Part shown: positions 1-11,286 of the stretch, one piece after another
How positions within the stretch are numbered: position 1 is the stretch's first letter
Layout of the letters: every line of letters starts with the position of its first letter
Source: Patiria miniata
Lineage: Eukaryota; Echinodermata; Asteroidea; Valvatida; Asterinidae
NCBI RefSeq assembly: GCF_015706575.1
Contig: NW_024037075.1
Location: 13,763,746-13,827,745, forward strand
Direction: 5' to 3'
DNA length: 64,000 bases
Position numbers and translations under genes: made by a program
Notes under the pieces: generated by a model
Databases searched by the model: none
The model's input: the letters and a program-made list of their open reading frames with translations, nothing else
Told to the model about the DNA's origin: nothing

Positions 1-1295
1 TCGTTTTTTGGGGTTCTAAATTCCCAGTTGCATGTGTGACTTATAATACGGTTAAAAACAATTAAGTATTACCAAAAGTAGTTTTGGGATTATTCCATCC
101 ACCAATTAATGACTTTTTTGGTAAATATTTGTTTTGAAAAGAATGTTTATGTTATATTTTATTTATATTTTGTTTAAACTTTGGTGCAGAGGTTGGTGGG
201 AAGATCAGTTTTAAAAACTGCAAAAGATGATATAACTGATTTGACTCAACATTGAAAGGGGGGGGGGGGTACCTGAGCAATTGTTTTTGGGATTGTATTC
301 CTTGAAAATCAAAACTACTCAATGACAAATGAAGACAAATTGTTTTTGTTTTTTTCAAATAATCCACAAGGGCAACTCACAAGGTGCATTAGAATTGTTT
401 TCAGAAATATTTCAAACCAAAGAATATTAGGACATATTTGGAAGTTGATAGAGTGTGATGTCAATTCACTGTCGATTACACAATTTTTCTTACATTTAAA
501 TCTGTAATCATACATTAATAGACCCACTCTCTTAAACATAACTAGAAAATTCTCATTTTTGTGCAAGTAGGCAAATCCAAGAAAAGGTTCCATATGTAAC
601 CTACCATCTTTATCCCAAAGACTCAAAACACAAAATCTTGTGGGTACGGTATTTTCTTTTCAGATGCTCGACAGTAGAATACAAAAACCCACTGATCTAA
701 TTGCTTTCAAGAGGGTTAAACGTTCCTGGGACGTAACGTGTGCAAATTCTTGGACTTGCCCAGTAATAGCCTGATGGAGTAGACATATGGATTGCATTCA
801 GGTTCCATATTAAAATACATGATGTTAGTATCTCACAATTGTTTCTGGTGTGATCATTTTGTGTCAGTCACATTCTGTTGTATTGCATTTTACCTTAAGA
901 TGAGTATGTGAGGAAGAGTGTATAGTGTGTGACTTTCTGGTTTGCTCAGAATTGAATGGTTCAAACCCACCATCGTCCCTGTCCTCTTTTACGGATATTC
1001 AAACAAACACAATCCAGCCCATGTGTTTATCTGATACCCGATTACCGTATTATCTGTAAATTCACAGCCCTACTTCAATGAAGATGGGTCATAGTTTATT
1101 GCCTTCAACAATCTTGTTTTGTTTCAGCACTTTCTTTTTGACTTTTACATGTTGGACCAAAATGGTTGAAAAAAAAAGTACCTTCATTGTAGGTATCTCT
1201 CCAATATTTATTTTGAGGGTGTGTCCCCCCCCCCAAAAAAGAGGTCACCCACAAACAAAAGGAAATTATGAACAAGGAGTGAACTTAATAACCAT

Positions 1296-1461
1296 TATTA
1301 AGGGAATAAATATGTGCTTAGCCGGTTTTAAACGAGTACCGGTGTGTTTAAAACCAGCTAGGGACCTGGTTGCCAATCGACTAAGGCCATTATTCTCCAC
1401 CAGGCCCACGTAGCCGGTTTTAAACATACTTGTTTCATACCTGCCAAGCACATTATTTATT
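1296..1461. repeat. Short inverted-repeat element, copy 1
   Basis: Left arm AAGGGAATAAATATGTGCTT and right arm AAGCACATTATTTATTCCC are inverted copies. Inside, AGCCGGTTTTAAAC occurs twice in direct orientation with a TTTAAAACCAGCT reverse relative. The same structure lies at 18822-18981 in copy 2. Confidence 0.55.
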
Positions 1462-2056
1462 CCCATTCATAAATAACTTTTGGTCAAAAAGTCATAAGAA
1501 TTCAAAAATTCACGAATGTCCAACTATTTTGTTCAGCAAATTACTTCCTGTTTAGTGAAACACCCCCTTGGCCATGTCTGTGTACTTGCCTTGTCCATGC
1601 AGTGCTCAGAATCTCCTATGGAAATTGGCGCGCACGCTGCGCATACTAGGTGATGTGGTGCAGAACACAGGAATTGTGTTAACTGATGTGTTGTCAGTAG
1701 CTTAAACCACCCACATGACATTTCTCGACCAATAGGCTTTATTCATGAGTCGGCCATATTAAATTGAAAGTGAGGTCAAATCCTCATGTTTTTAACTTGC
1801 AAACAGAAATGAAAGCAATGACTTAAAGTAAATCACAAATTATTAGTCTGCTCTGATGAATAATTTAAAATTTGTGATTGAACAGGTCCTAATGTTAAAA
1901 GCCACATTTAAAAAAAAAACAATTGAAAGTGATAGTCTTTCACCATTCATTCCACAATGTACAATTGATTAAAACACATTCAGGGAACGATCAAAGTGGT
2001 CTTCTTGTAAAGAAGGTCTGTAGCCTAGGAAAGGGTGAACTGTCTCGGGTATTTTA

Positions 2057-2425
2057 AGCCAAAAAAAAATATTCGGTCTCTGGTCAGACTAAAGTTCCGG
2101 AATTGACGCGGCCACGCGGCCTTTTTTTTTCGCTTTTTTTTTTTTCTTCAAGCTTGAATTGTACAGACAAGGTGGGGTACTATTTTGCTTTTTTGGTGTC
2201 CTCATGTACATTGGTGTCCTCCATAATTTGCCTTGGTGCTTTCGATCATTTGCCTTGGTGCAATTTCCCATTCCTTGGTGCTCTTTGGTAAAAAAAATTG
2301 AGGAGGTGAGGAAATAGAGGGCGCTGTTGGAGCTACCGCAGAACATTTTGGGGGGAAAAAAATCGACGCGCATGATTAAAATCAACGCACGCGCTGACCA
2401 GAGACCGACTTTTTTTTTTGTGGCC
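2057..2425. mobile_element. Harbinger-type MITE, copy 1
   Basis: Terminal inverted repeats: left end GCCA followed by an A tract then CGGTCTCTGGTCAG; right end CTGACCAGAGACCG, a T tract, then GGCC. A TTA trinucleotide flanks both sides (2054-2056 and 2426-2428), as expected for PIF/Harbinger target duplications. The inside is GTCC/TTGGTGC-rich low-complexity sequence with no coding capacity. The same element sits at 19561-19921 in the second duplication copy, so it inserted before the duplication. Confidence 0.7.
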
Positions 2426-4202
2426 TTATGACTGTTGGTTTATCATGAACTAGGACCAGTTAGCTTCAAAATTGTCATCTTGGATGCATTCCTGTGATCA
2501 TGCATACTCCACTGATGAGTTCCATTGTTCTATAAATGGTATATGTGAAAACCCTCTTGGGACAGTTTCGGGTGTAAAGAGCACATCCAGACATACTGTT
2601 TTATCTTCCTACATGTATGCCATGCGTTTTACATGCGTTGCTAGTCAATAATATTCAGATCATATTTCAAGCAAGCACTCTGACTTGTCAAATCCAGTCA
2701 ACAGCATAAACAGGCAGGAAGTAGGCACAGCTGGCTTATCAATCACCTACAGTGAAGGCATAGCTGTATCAAGTTACATAAACAGTCCCAGCCAGTCAAT
2801 CCTGCTTTTAATATGTAGGCTGGGATTTCTTAACTGTTGAAAACAGTCACTTGATTGATTTTGACTGAAGGACATCTTGGAACAATGTATGTTTGCATAG
2901 AAGCACATCCAGAATGTTTTACTTTGAGAAGACATGAACAAATCACAATAACTGCCACTTGATAATCATAATCATGCAGGATTCAACACCATGCATACAT
3001 GTACATGTATCCACCTGCCTTTCAACACAGAGTTTTAATTTTTAATCCTGTTTTAATTTTTTAACGCGATTAATGGATTTTATTTGGGTTATATAACCTT
3101 TTCCACAACCCGCGACAGAAATGTCGAAGTAAATAAATATAATAATATAAATATAAAGTCCTCAGTGATGGTGCATATCTCCCATGGCCCATCTCACCCT
3201 TGCATGCTGATTACGTAAATTGTCCGCCTACTCGTGCTAAATTAATGCTGACCTTCAAATCATGAAGGTTGGGAGGGTCCATGAAGTGAGTTTCACTGAG
3301 GAACATATTTTGTGGTAATCTGACCTTTAAGAAATGTCAAAGGTCACAGGAGCTGAACCTGTTACAATACTTTATCTGCAACATTATATTCATAAATTGC
3401 ATTATCCATGCATGACTTTTGAATTACTGGGAGAACTTTGAAAAAAAAAATTACATGATCAAAATAAATTGTGTAAATTGTTAGGAACAAATGAAGGTTA
3501 TGAAAGTAAAGGGTGTTTTGATCTTCAATAGCATTTACAATAGCCGCATCAGTTTGCTTAGCCAACTGATACGTGTTAAACATTCCAACTTGGTTATCAG
3601 TCCAAACACATGCTGGGACTGTCTCATCAACATGGGTGATCAGTTGGGAGGGCCCAACTTGTGCAGGAACCTTATTCCCATCAAAACGATCATGATAAAA
3701 GTAAAGTTTGGTGGGACAGGGCTAAGGTGCTTGGTCCTGTACCATTCAGACGGGAGGACCAAGGGCACTTGCTCAGGCTGGGCCTGGGAGCTCAGAGGCA
3801 GATCAAACATGTCGTCTTTTTGTAGCAACTTCCAGGGTAGCCTTGTAGAAAATGACTCGGTTTGTCTGATGACACTTTGTAGCACATGGCCGTGGATGTG
3901 CTCATCACGTACGCTCGTTGGTAAATGCGCGCCCTCTATAGCATCCATGTATGAGTAGCAGTGCCCAACCCAAGTTAGGCCTGCCCATTGCAACTTGAGT
4001 GATCTAGTTTGGCTCAAGTTGGGACAGTCCCAACATAAGCTGGGTCCGACGACCAAGTTGGGGCATAGTAGGTTTGCAAATGAACAAAGGTGTGAAAAGT
4101 GAGGACCAACATTATCTTTCTTGTTTGATAAGCTGTACGATAATAACACAGTGGAAACATTTCCATATCTTTTGTTCATTTCTTCTAGAATCTTGCATCT
4201 AA

Positions 4203-4319
<117 letters not shown>

Positions 4320-5350
4320 TGAGTACCATCAATGCTCGAGAAAGACACGGCATTATTTGAAGTAATGAATTTGAAGTACAGTTTATGAGTGAAATTGATT
4401 GAATTGTTCTAAATAAATTGACTCCTAGGGTCATTCAATTTTGATTTTCGATGTATGTCGTTTTGAAAGCTAATAATTGGATTATATTCAATATATATAT
4501 TTGCAAACTACCGTATGTTGCAAGTTCTTGCCGTACAATTGCGTATCGGGCTGATGCACATTGCAAAAAAAAGTTAAAACCGACATAAAAATCCTTTATG
4601 TCCATTTCGTCTCAACAAGCATGCTTCTCAGTAACCACAAAAAGACAACACTTCTGCCGCCCGTATGTTGACTTTCCGGTTTGTTTACTTGAAACTCAGT
4701 TTTCTGACAAGACTTGCAAGCTTTCCTTTGCCTAGGTGAAAGCATGTTCCGTACCAGTACATGCAGGATGTATGGTTCCTGCCACTGTAAAGATAATAGC
4801 CAATGCTGGAAGAAGTAGGAGCAGCTTACAGCACTGAACATAAGTCAAATCTTTTCATCATGAAAAGGTCACGAAAACATCTTTAGAAAACAGGTTTCTG
4901 TGTGATCAATTCACAAAGCTTGATCTCACTTTGCTGGGTTTGTCTTTTCTGGTTTTGTCTTTGTATATAAGTTACAAATCCTGGCCTGCCTGCACTAATT
5001 TGAAACAGCAAGTGATCTGAAAAAGATGATTTTTTTTCTATTGGCCTACTCTCTAGTCAACAATATCACGAAAAGTGATGACACATATCGTTTACGTACA
5101 CCAAATTAATAAATACACATAGCTCAGCGAGAGACGTAATGTCACACATGCACACATTTTGCGATGCACAGCATGTGATCTCTTCACAAGCTACATATGC
5201 TCAACTCAACTCAGCTGAACTCAGTAAATGTCGCTTTGGACCACATTCTTGCACTAGAGGTGTCAGTCATTGTTTGGACATTTGCTTACTTTTCGTATGA
5301 TGGAAATTACAATTATTAGGAAAAACACTTTTTTTTCTTTTATACTATAC

Positions 5351-5627
5351 TTTTGAAAAGTTGAACAGAGAAATTGACTTGAGCAGGGTTTAAACCTGCG
5401 ATATCCAGATAACCATTCCTGGGTCTGTTTCATGACTTTGGATGTGATCCCTGGCTGCGACCGGTTTATGGCTTCTGACTAGCGTCCCTTGAACAAAGAT
5501 GTTGACAAATTGGGGCACCGCCAACATAGGGCTGGATAGCTCAGTTGGTAGAGCACCGGAATAATTATTCGGAGGTCGTGGGTTCAAGCCACACTCCAGT
5601 CAGTTTCTTTGTCCAACTTTTCAAAAA
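5351..5627. repeat. Palindromic tRNA-derived element, copy 1
   Basis: The ends are inverted repeats: TTTTGAAAAGTTGAACAGAG at the left, and the complement of TTTGTCCAACTTTTCAAAA at the right. The arms also carry the B-box-like TTCAAGCC region, so the tRNA-related sequence appears in both orientations. Copy 2 counterpart at 22449-22726. Confidence 0.65.
5530..5602 (+). pseudogene. tRNA-like sequence, anticodon loop ATAATTA
   Basis: It folds as a cloverleaf: acceptor GGCTGGA/TCCAGTC, D-stem GCTC/GAGC, anticodon stem CCGGA/TTCGG, loop ATAATTA (formal anticodon AAT, Ile), T-loop TTCAAGC with a one-mismatch stem. Position 37 is T rather than a purine, the T-stem is imperfect, and it lies inside a palindromic repeat. 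I therefore read it as the tRNA-derived head of a SINE-like element. The copy 2 version (22624-22696) has an additional acceptor-stem mismatch. Confidence 0.6.
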
Positions 5628-5922
5628 TTGTTATAATACCCCTAGTCAGTTTATCTTTGTATCTTTGTTTTTGAAAAAACGATTTTTAAATAGTTGAATG
5701 GAATTTACATATTTGCTTAAACTATGCTCTTGAGCCACGCCAATTAGTCAATTAGCCACCCTCCCCCCCCCCCACCCCCCCCCCCCCCCCCCCCGAAAAA
5801 AAACCTTGAACTGTCCACACAACCAAAATGGTAATGACTTCAGACATGTCAGATGTGGATAAAGTTCCAATAAACATGTATATACCGGTATGTTTCAATT
5901 AACATGTACCGGTACGTAGTTT

Positions 5923-6476
5923 AAAGGGAATGTACATCATTGGCTTTTGCTGTAATTTTCAGAAATGAACTAATTGAGGAGTTAGTATAATGGATCAAAT
6001 ATTGTTACACTGACATATTTGAAGTTTTTTGTTCGAAAATGCTGGGGGAAAAAGAACAAAAACAGAAACATTAAAGTAGTCTGGTTCCCTGACTCCACTA
6101 AAGATAAAATGGATCAATTTATAGATGCCGGAAAATTGTAAGGTAATGGAAATTGTAAGGTAAGGGAACCAGTCTAGCTGGCCTGCACCCGTTCATGACC
6201 ATGTAACCAATAGCAAACAAAATTTGAACTGAAAAAAGTGGTAAATTTGGAGCAGTAGTTGAAAAATAGTTAGGTTTGTCCAACGGTGGTCGGCTGACCA
6301 CCGTTGGAAATTAATACAAAAATACAAATTTTCTTGAAAATGACTTCAAACAAGGTGCCATAAATTTACAGGATGCTTTAAACTGTCATTTACCAACATC
6401 CTAGTAAGGTATTTCGTAAAAAAATTGGTAGTTTTGTTTTTCGATGTTTGCAAATATTGTATATTTTCTTTAACAT
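5923..6476. mobile_element. MITE of the AAAGGGAAT family (a), copy 1 only
   Basis: Left end AAAGGGAATGTACATCATT, right end CAAATATTGTATATTTTCTTT, inverted relatives of each other. Inside is the palindromic CCAACGGTGGTCGGCTGACCACCGTTGG (split here: CCAACGGTGGTC / GGCTGACCACCGTTGG). The duplication copy 2 lacks it at about 22850, so it arrived after the duplication or was lost there. Confidence 0.65.
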
Positions 6477-6894
6477 TGTAAACCACTGATTCCAAGCGAC
6501 CTCATTTGTATTTTTATATAGGATGGAAAACAGATCCTGCTTTGTCTTTGTCAACACAAAGCTTTTTTTCAGCGGTCCATCCACGCTCGCTCATGCAGCT
6601 CGTATGTTCATGCCAATGCACTTGCGCACGACAGTCACTGGAATTAGCCGAGATTTTGGCGCATGCGCACAAACTAAGTGGAAGGGACGAACATACATGG
6701 CAGAGACACATATTTTTGATCATTGTCGATTAACTGATGAAATGATTTTAAATAAATGATATCAACGATATTGATCACTTTGACATCGAGTAATTCAGTA
6801 AATCAATGGACGCTATTGGCTGCAAAGTACATTCTGAATTTGCTATGAAATCTTCACTTGCAAGTAACAGTGTACATGTAACTAGTATTACTAC

Positions 6895-7704
6895 AATATT
6901 AAACTACAATCTTTAATCTTTCCTGGTAGACAAAAATCACCCAGATGACATTTTAGGCTTGCTATAGTGAACAACTACCTGTTTGCAGTCAATATTAAAG
7001 GGAATATACAACATTTGCAAACATCGAAAAATAAAAGTACCAAGTTTTTGCGAAATACCTTAATAGGATGTTGGTAAATGACAGTCTAAAGCATCCTGTA
7101 AAATTATGGCACCTGGTATACTGTCATTTTCAAGAAAAGTGGTATTTTTGTATCAATTTCCAACGCTGATCGGCCGATCAGCGTTGGAAACAACTGGCTT
7201 TTTTTTCAAATACTGGACCCAATTGACCATTGCACTTGTTTGCAATCGATTACAAACCTATGAACGGGTACGAGCCAGCTAGACTGGTTCCCTGACCTTA
7301 CAATTCCCCAATGTATGTAAACTGCTCTGTTTCTTCTTATATAGAGTCAGGGAACCAGACTACAGGAAAATGATCGTTTTTCTTGGTTTTTATAGCATTT
7401 TCGAACCCAAAACCTCCAAAAAGTCAGTGTAACTATATTTGCTATATATTTCTAACCCCCCAATTCCATCCATTTCTGAAAATTACAGCAAAAGCAAATG
7501 ATGTATATTCCCTTTAAACTTCAATCTTTAATCTTTGCTGGTAGACAAAAATCACCCAGATGACATTTTAGGCTTGCTATAGTGAACAACTACCTGTTTG
7601 CAGTCAATATTAAACTTCAATCTTTAATCTTTCCTGGTCTAGACAAAAATCACCCAGATGACATTTTAGGCTTGCTATAGTGAACAACTACCTGTTTGCA
7701 GTCA
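6895..7704 (+). repeat. Three direct repeats of ~100 bp
   Basis: The unit AAACTTCAATCTTTAATCTTTCC...GTTTGCAGTCA occurs at about 6898-7000, 7513-7614 and 7615-7704, the first two being separated by the MITE at 7000-7515. Copy 2 has one unit only (23284-23378). Confidence 0.75.
7000..7515. mobile_element. MITE of the AAAGGGAAT family (b), copy 1 only
   Basis: Left end AAAGGGAATATACAACATTTG, right end CAAATGATGTATATTCCCTTT. The centre has a palindrome CCAACGCTGATCGG/CCGATCAGCGTTGG. It splits a 100-bp direct repeat unit. A third family member is at 16288-16715. Confidence 0.7.
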
Positions 7705-7978
7705 TTGAACCCTAATATCTTAGGAGCAATTTCAGGGTTACTCACGTTACATTTTTGATGTACTTTTGAGTTTCCTTGGACTGTAATTACCTTACTGAAA
7801 AGGTTTAATAACTGTTATTAGTTATTACCATGGTAGATAGAGTAGACCTAGACCTACCCAAGCACCAAAGATGACATCCAGAAAAGTGTGTTATGTATGA
7901 TAAACAAGACACACAAAATCAGTTACTCACGTTACGAAAATGTTACGTGAGTAACCGTGGAATTGCCCATAGGGGTGT

Positions 7979-8125
7979 TTGTGTTGCCCGTTGCGCATTG
8001 CCCGTTGCGCATTGCCCGTTGCGCATTGCCCGTTGCGCATTGCCCGTTGCGCATTGCCCGTTGCGCATTGCCCGTTGCGCATTGCCCGTTGCGCATTGCC
8101 CGTTGCGCATTGCCCGTTGCGCATA
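7979..8125 (+). repeat. 14-bp minisatellite TTGCCCGTTGCGCA, ~10 units
   Basis: About ten near-perfect tandem units of TTGCCCGTTGCGCA. All six frames stay open across it, giving spurious Arg/Ala/Cys-rich open frames on both strands. The copy 2 locus at 23837-23866 has only about two units, so the array expanded in copy 1 or contracted in copy 2. Confidence 0.92.
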
Positions 8126-8592
8126 TTGTTTCCAAGCATGCACTACAGATGGGGTTCAAACATTTTGCGAAGGTAGTTACAAAAAGTGCAAGTTAATTTT
8201 CAACTGATTTTGTATTCAAATAAAAGTTAAGTTTTATTATATTCAGATTAAATGAATCAGTTATCACCTACATGTAAAATCAAGCATAATCTGTGGGAGA
8301 GGTGTTATAAAACAAAAAATGACTGCTTTATCTCGTGGTGAAGTAAAACTGTCCTCCCTTGGTGATCCATGGAGCCTCGGGAAAAATAGAATGCTTCATG
8401 GATCACCTCGGGAGGCTAGTTTTACTACACAACTCCAGGCAGTCAATATTTGTATATTATTCGTAAGGAGCCTTCCTAATTTCGTGAAACCTGGCACTGA
8501 GCAGAAAACCAAAAGACACAATTCATGAAAGGCCCGTTGTCCTTCATCTTGGAGGCCCGTTGTCCAGACTCCAGAATGCCAAATCGCTTTAA

Positions 8593-8989
8593 CCCTAAAA
8601 GGCCCCCCCCCCTCGACTTTTTCCGTGATAGCCTTTAAAAATTTTTTTTTCGCGACCCAAGCTGTTATGACTTTTTAGCGTCGAGCATTACGCATCTTTT
8701 GACACCAAAAATATAAAAATCGGACCAGGGGTTGTCGCGCAGCAAAAAATTTCCCGGCGCTATGTGCCGTGAAACTGAATTTTCCCATATACGCCGTGTA
8801 CACAGACCAGAATTACTATTCATACATGTGAATAATTAATTAGCGATAATTCCAAAACCATGAAGAGTTGCTCCATACATGTACCGAGTTTCAAAAAAAA
8901 ATTTCACTCGATGGCCGAGATCTTAGGGGGGGGGGCGGAATCCGCCCCCCTGGCTGAGAGATGGTCAAAATAACCAGGCCCTTTTAGGG
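8593..8989. mobile_element. piggyBac-like MITE, copy 1
   Basis: Flanked by TTAA on both sides (8589-8592, 8990-8993) with terminal repeats CCCTAAAAGG and CCTTTTAGGG. TTAA targets and CCC-starting ends are typical of piggyBac elements. No transposase; the inside has C/G tracts and a short palindrome near 8930-8952. Confidence 0.75.
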
Positions 8990-9164
8990 TTAAGAAATGA
9001 TGATCCTACACCATCGGCTCCCCTTAATTTCTTGTTTGTTTACGATTTGCGTAGTTATTCTTATGAAGAATCGAGACGACGTAAAGAAATTACCTATTAA
9101 AGAAAGAAAAAAACTGCTGGTGACATAAAGAATTCTATCCAAAAACCCTTGGCAAGCAAGCTTA

Positions 9165-9215
9165 TGGGACTCGAACCCACGACCTCCTGCTATTCAACCG
9201 CTGGATTCTCCAACT
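9165..9215 (-). repeat. tRNA-like remnant (SINE), copy 1
   Basis: The reverse strand carries a B-box-type core (plus strand GGGACTCGAACCCACGACCT). Equivalent remnants occur at 24903-24950, 13125-13150, 31408-31435 and in the palindrome at 50102-50340, so this is an interspersed tRNA-derived family. Confidence 0.5.
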
Positions 9216-11286
9216 TGAGAAATTGAAATCTAAGTTTTAAAACTGTTGTCCGTCTTTAATTTGCGGCTGGATTTCTTGGTGAAAGCATCAGGGTTTTGTG
9301 CAGGAAGTGACAGGTTGAAGATGAACTTTAGCTAAGTTTTTTTTTCAATATATTTGTAACAATTTAATTGGACTGTCGGATTGGCTATTGAAAAGGCCTG
9401 ATGCTTCTATAGAATCGGGCAATACATTAGTGCCAGCTTTAGGATGTAGGCCTACTTGCAAATACTTATTCAAGCACTTTCAAATTGCATTGTATCATAC
9501 ACTCAACCAAAAAAGAAAGTCCCCCCCCTTCCAATACTTTTTGGTCTAACTCAAAAACTACTGACCTCTCACTCAAATAACAACCAATCAGTAAAGAAAT
9601 TCTTTAGCAATCCAGCCATACTCTTTTTTAGGCTCAAAACAGTGATAATGTGTACGACATGATGCAATTTATGACAAATGATACCGAAAACAGTTGTACT
9701 TTTGTATACATGCAAGTTGTGGTTCACACTCACCTTGCACCTATACAAAAGTGCAATGTTTGTTTGGTAGCATTTGTCATAAATTGCATAATTTTGTACA
9801 CATTATCACTGTTTTGGGCCAAACGAAGAGTATGGCTGGATTGCTAAGGAATTTCTGTACTGATTAGTTGTAATTTGAGCAAGATGTGCGCAGTAGTTTT
9901 TGAGTTAGACAACAAAATATTAGGGAGGTCTTTCTTTTTTGGTTGAGTGTAGTTCCTCATAATGCGGGTATTACAAATATGTCACTAGATATGCTTTTGC
10001 TGTATACCAAGCTGTTGAGGTCAATATACACCTACGTGTTGACTAAAGCCTCAAAAGTGAATTAGTTGCATTGAATAGATGCTGAGCTAAAAATAGCACT
10101 TGTGAACTCATGAAATCACGTCATTTGAAAAGAAAGGTCACCCATTGACTCGTCAACTTTGTAGATCTTTGCATGACAGCAGACCACACAAAACTTTCCA
10201 TTGTTGTCTCCAGGCTAGCTGTTGACAATATTGGGAAAACCCAATGTAGGCTACACAATTTTTGGAGGCCTGCTGGGACAAATGTGGGTTATGTATTTGT
10301 ATCGATGCGCAGGGTTTCCAGGATAAAAAAATAGCCTTTATTTTTTATTAAGATATTCTCCAGACTAATATTAGGACAAATATGGATAGTGCAATGTCTT
10401 GTTTCATATTGGATGCAAACTGCTTGCATGTGACAGAATTTCAAAGCACTTGTGAATCATGACCTTGTAACTTTTGTAAAGTTTGAGTCAATGCCATATA
10501 TGGAGGTTTATTGAGGGATTAATTTGCATAATATAGTTCCGTCAGGTGGTCATGGGATTGTTGGGTGCGGCAGCTTCATGTACAGGGCTGTAATGCTTGG
10601 ACGTCTCTGAATCAACCTGCTACGAACTCAACTGTAAGTTTTGCCAGAACAATGGTTCATTTCTTTTTGCTTTGGGGTTCTTATTTTGGTTTCATGGATT
10701 GTATTAAATGTCAGGTGTAACCCTAAACCCCTTGAGTGATTTACTAGGAACCTTCCTCACTCTTGCAAATTCTAACACTATATGGCAAACTCTGGACCCA
10801 AACTGTCGGACTCTGATTATGGTGGTATGACTATACACCCCATGTAAAGCATTTACTAGTGCAGTACTCACTCCAACAGACTCCAACAAATCCTGCTGTA
10901 GGAATTTGACTGGACGGGGATTGTTAGGGTTAAGAAGTTTTTCAGTTGCAGTTTACTGATCTCACTGACTGATAGTCAACTGTGAATTATTCTGGTGCAG
11001 TTTCCAACTGTCCAATTCCAACTCACTGGCACACCATTAAAATAAAAGGTCTTGTTGTTTCCTTTAATTTCATACCACATTTGAGCTTGTGATTCATGTA
11101 GCTCTAAAGATCACTTCCGCGTGGAATTTCCCTCTAGTCTTTATTCCAAACATAAATGGCATTGTAGTTACAAGTTTTCATGCTTAAGAATGAGATTGAA
11201 GCTGGAATGAAGACCAGTGTGTTACAGCTTTTCATTTATCATTGGCAAACAGGACTTCCATTTGTGGCTGGGTGATCCAAAGTACC

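Noticed and set aside
5530-5602. Functional tRNA-Ile (AAT) gene
   Set aside because: Position 37 is T, the T-stem has a mismatch, it lies in a palindromic repeat and is not well kept in copy 2; better read as tRNA-derived repeat.
7893-8207. Cys/Arg/Ala-rich open frames on both strands
   Set aside because: Produced by the 14-bp minisatellite; the frame is not shared with copy 2, where the array has two units.
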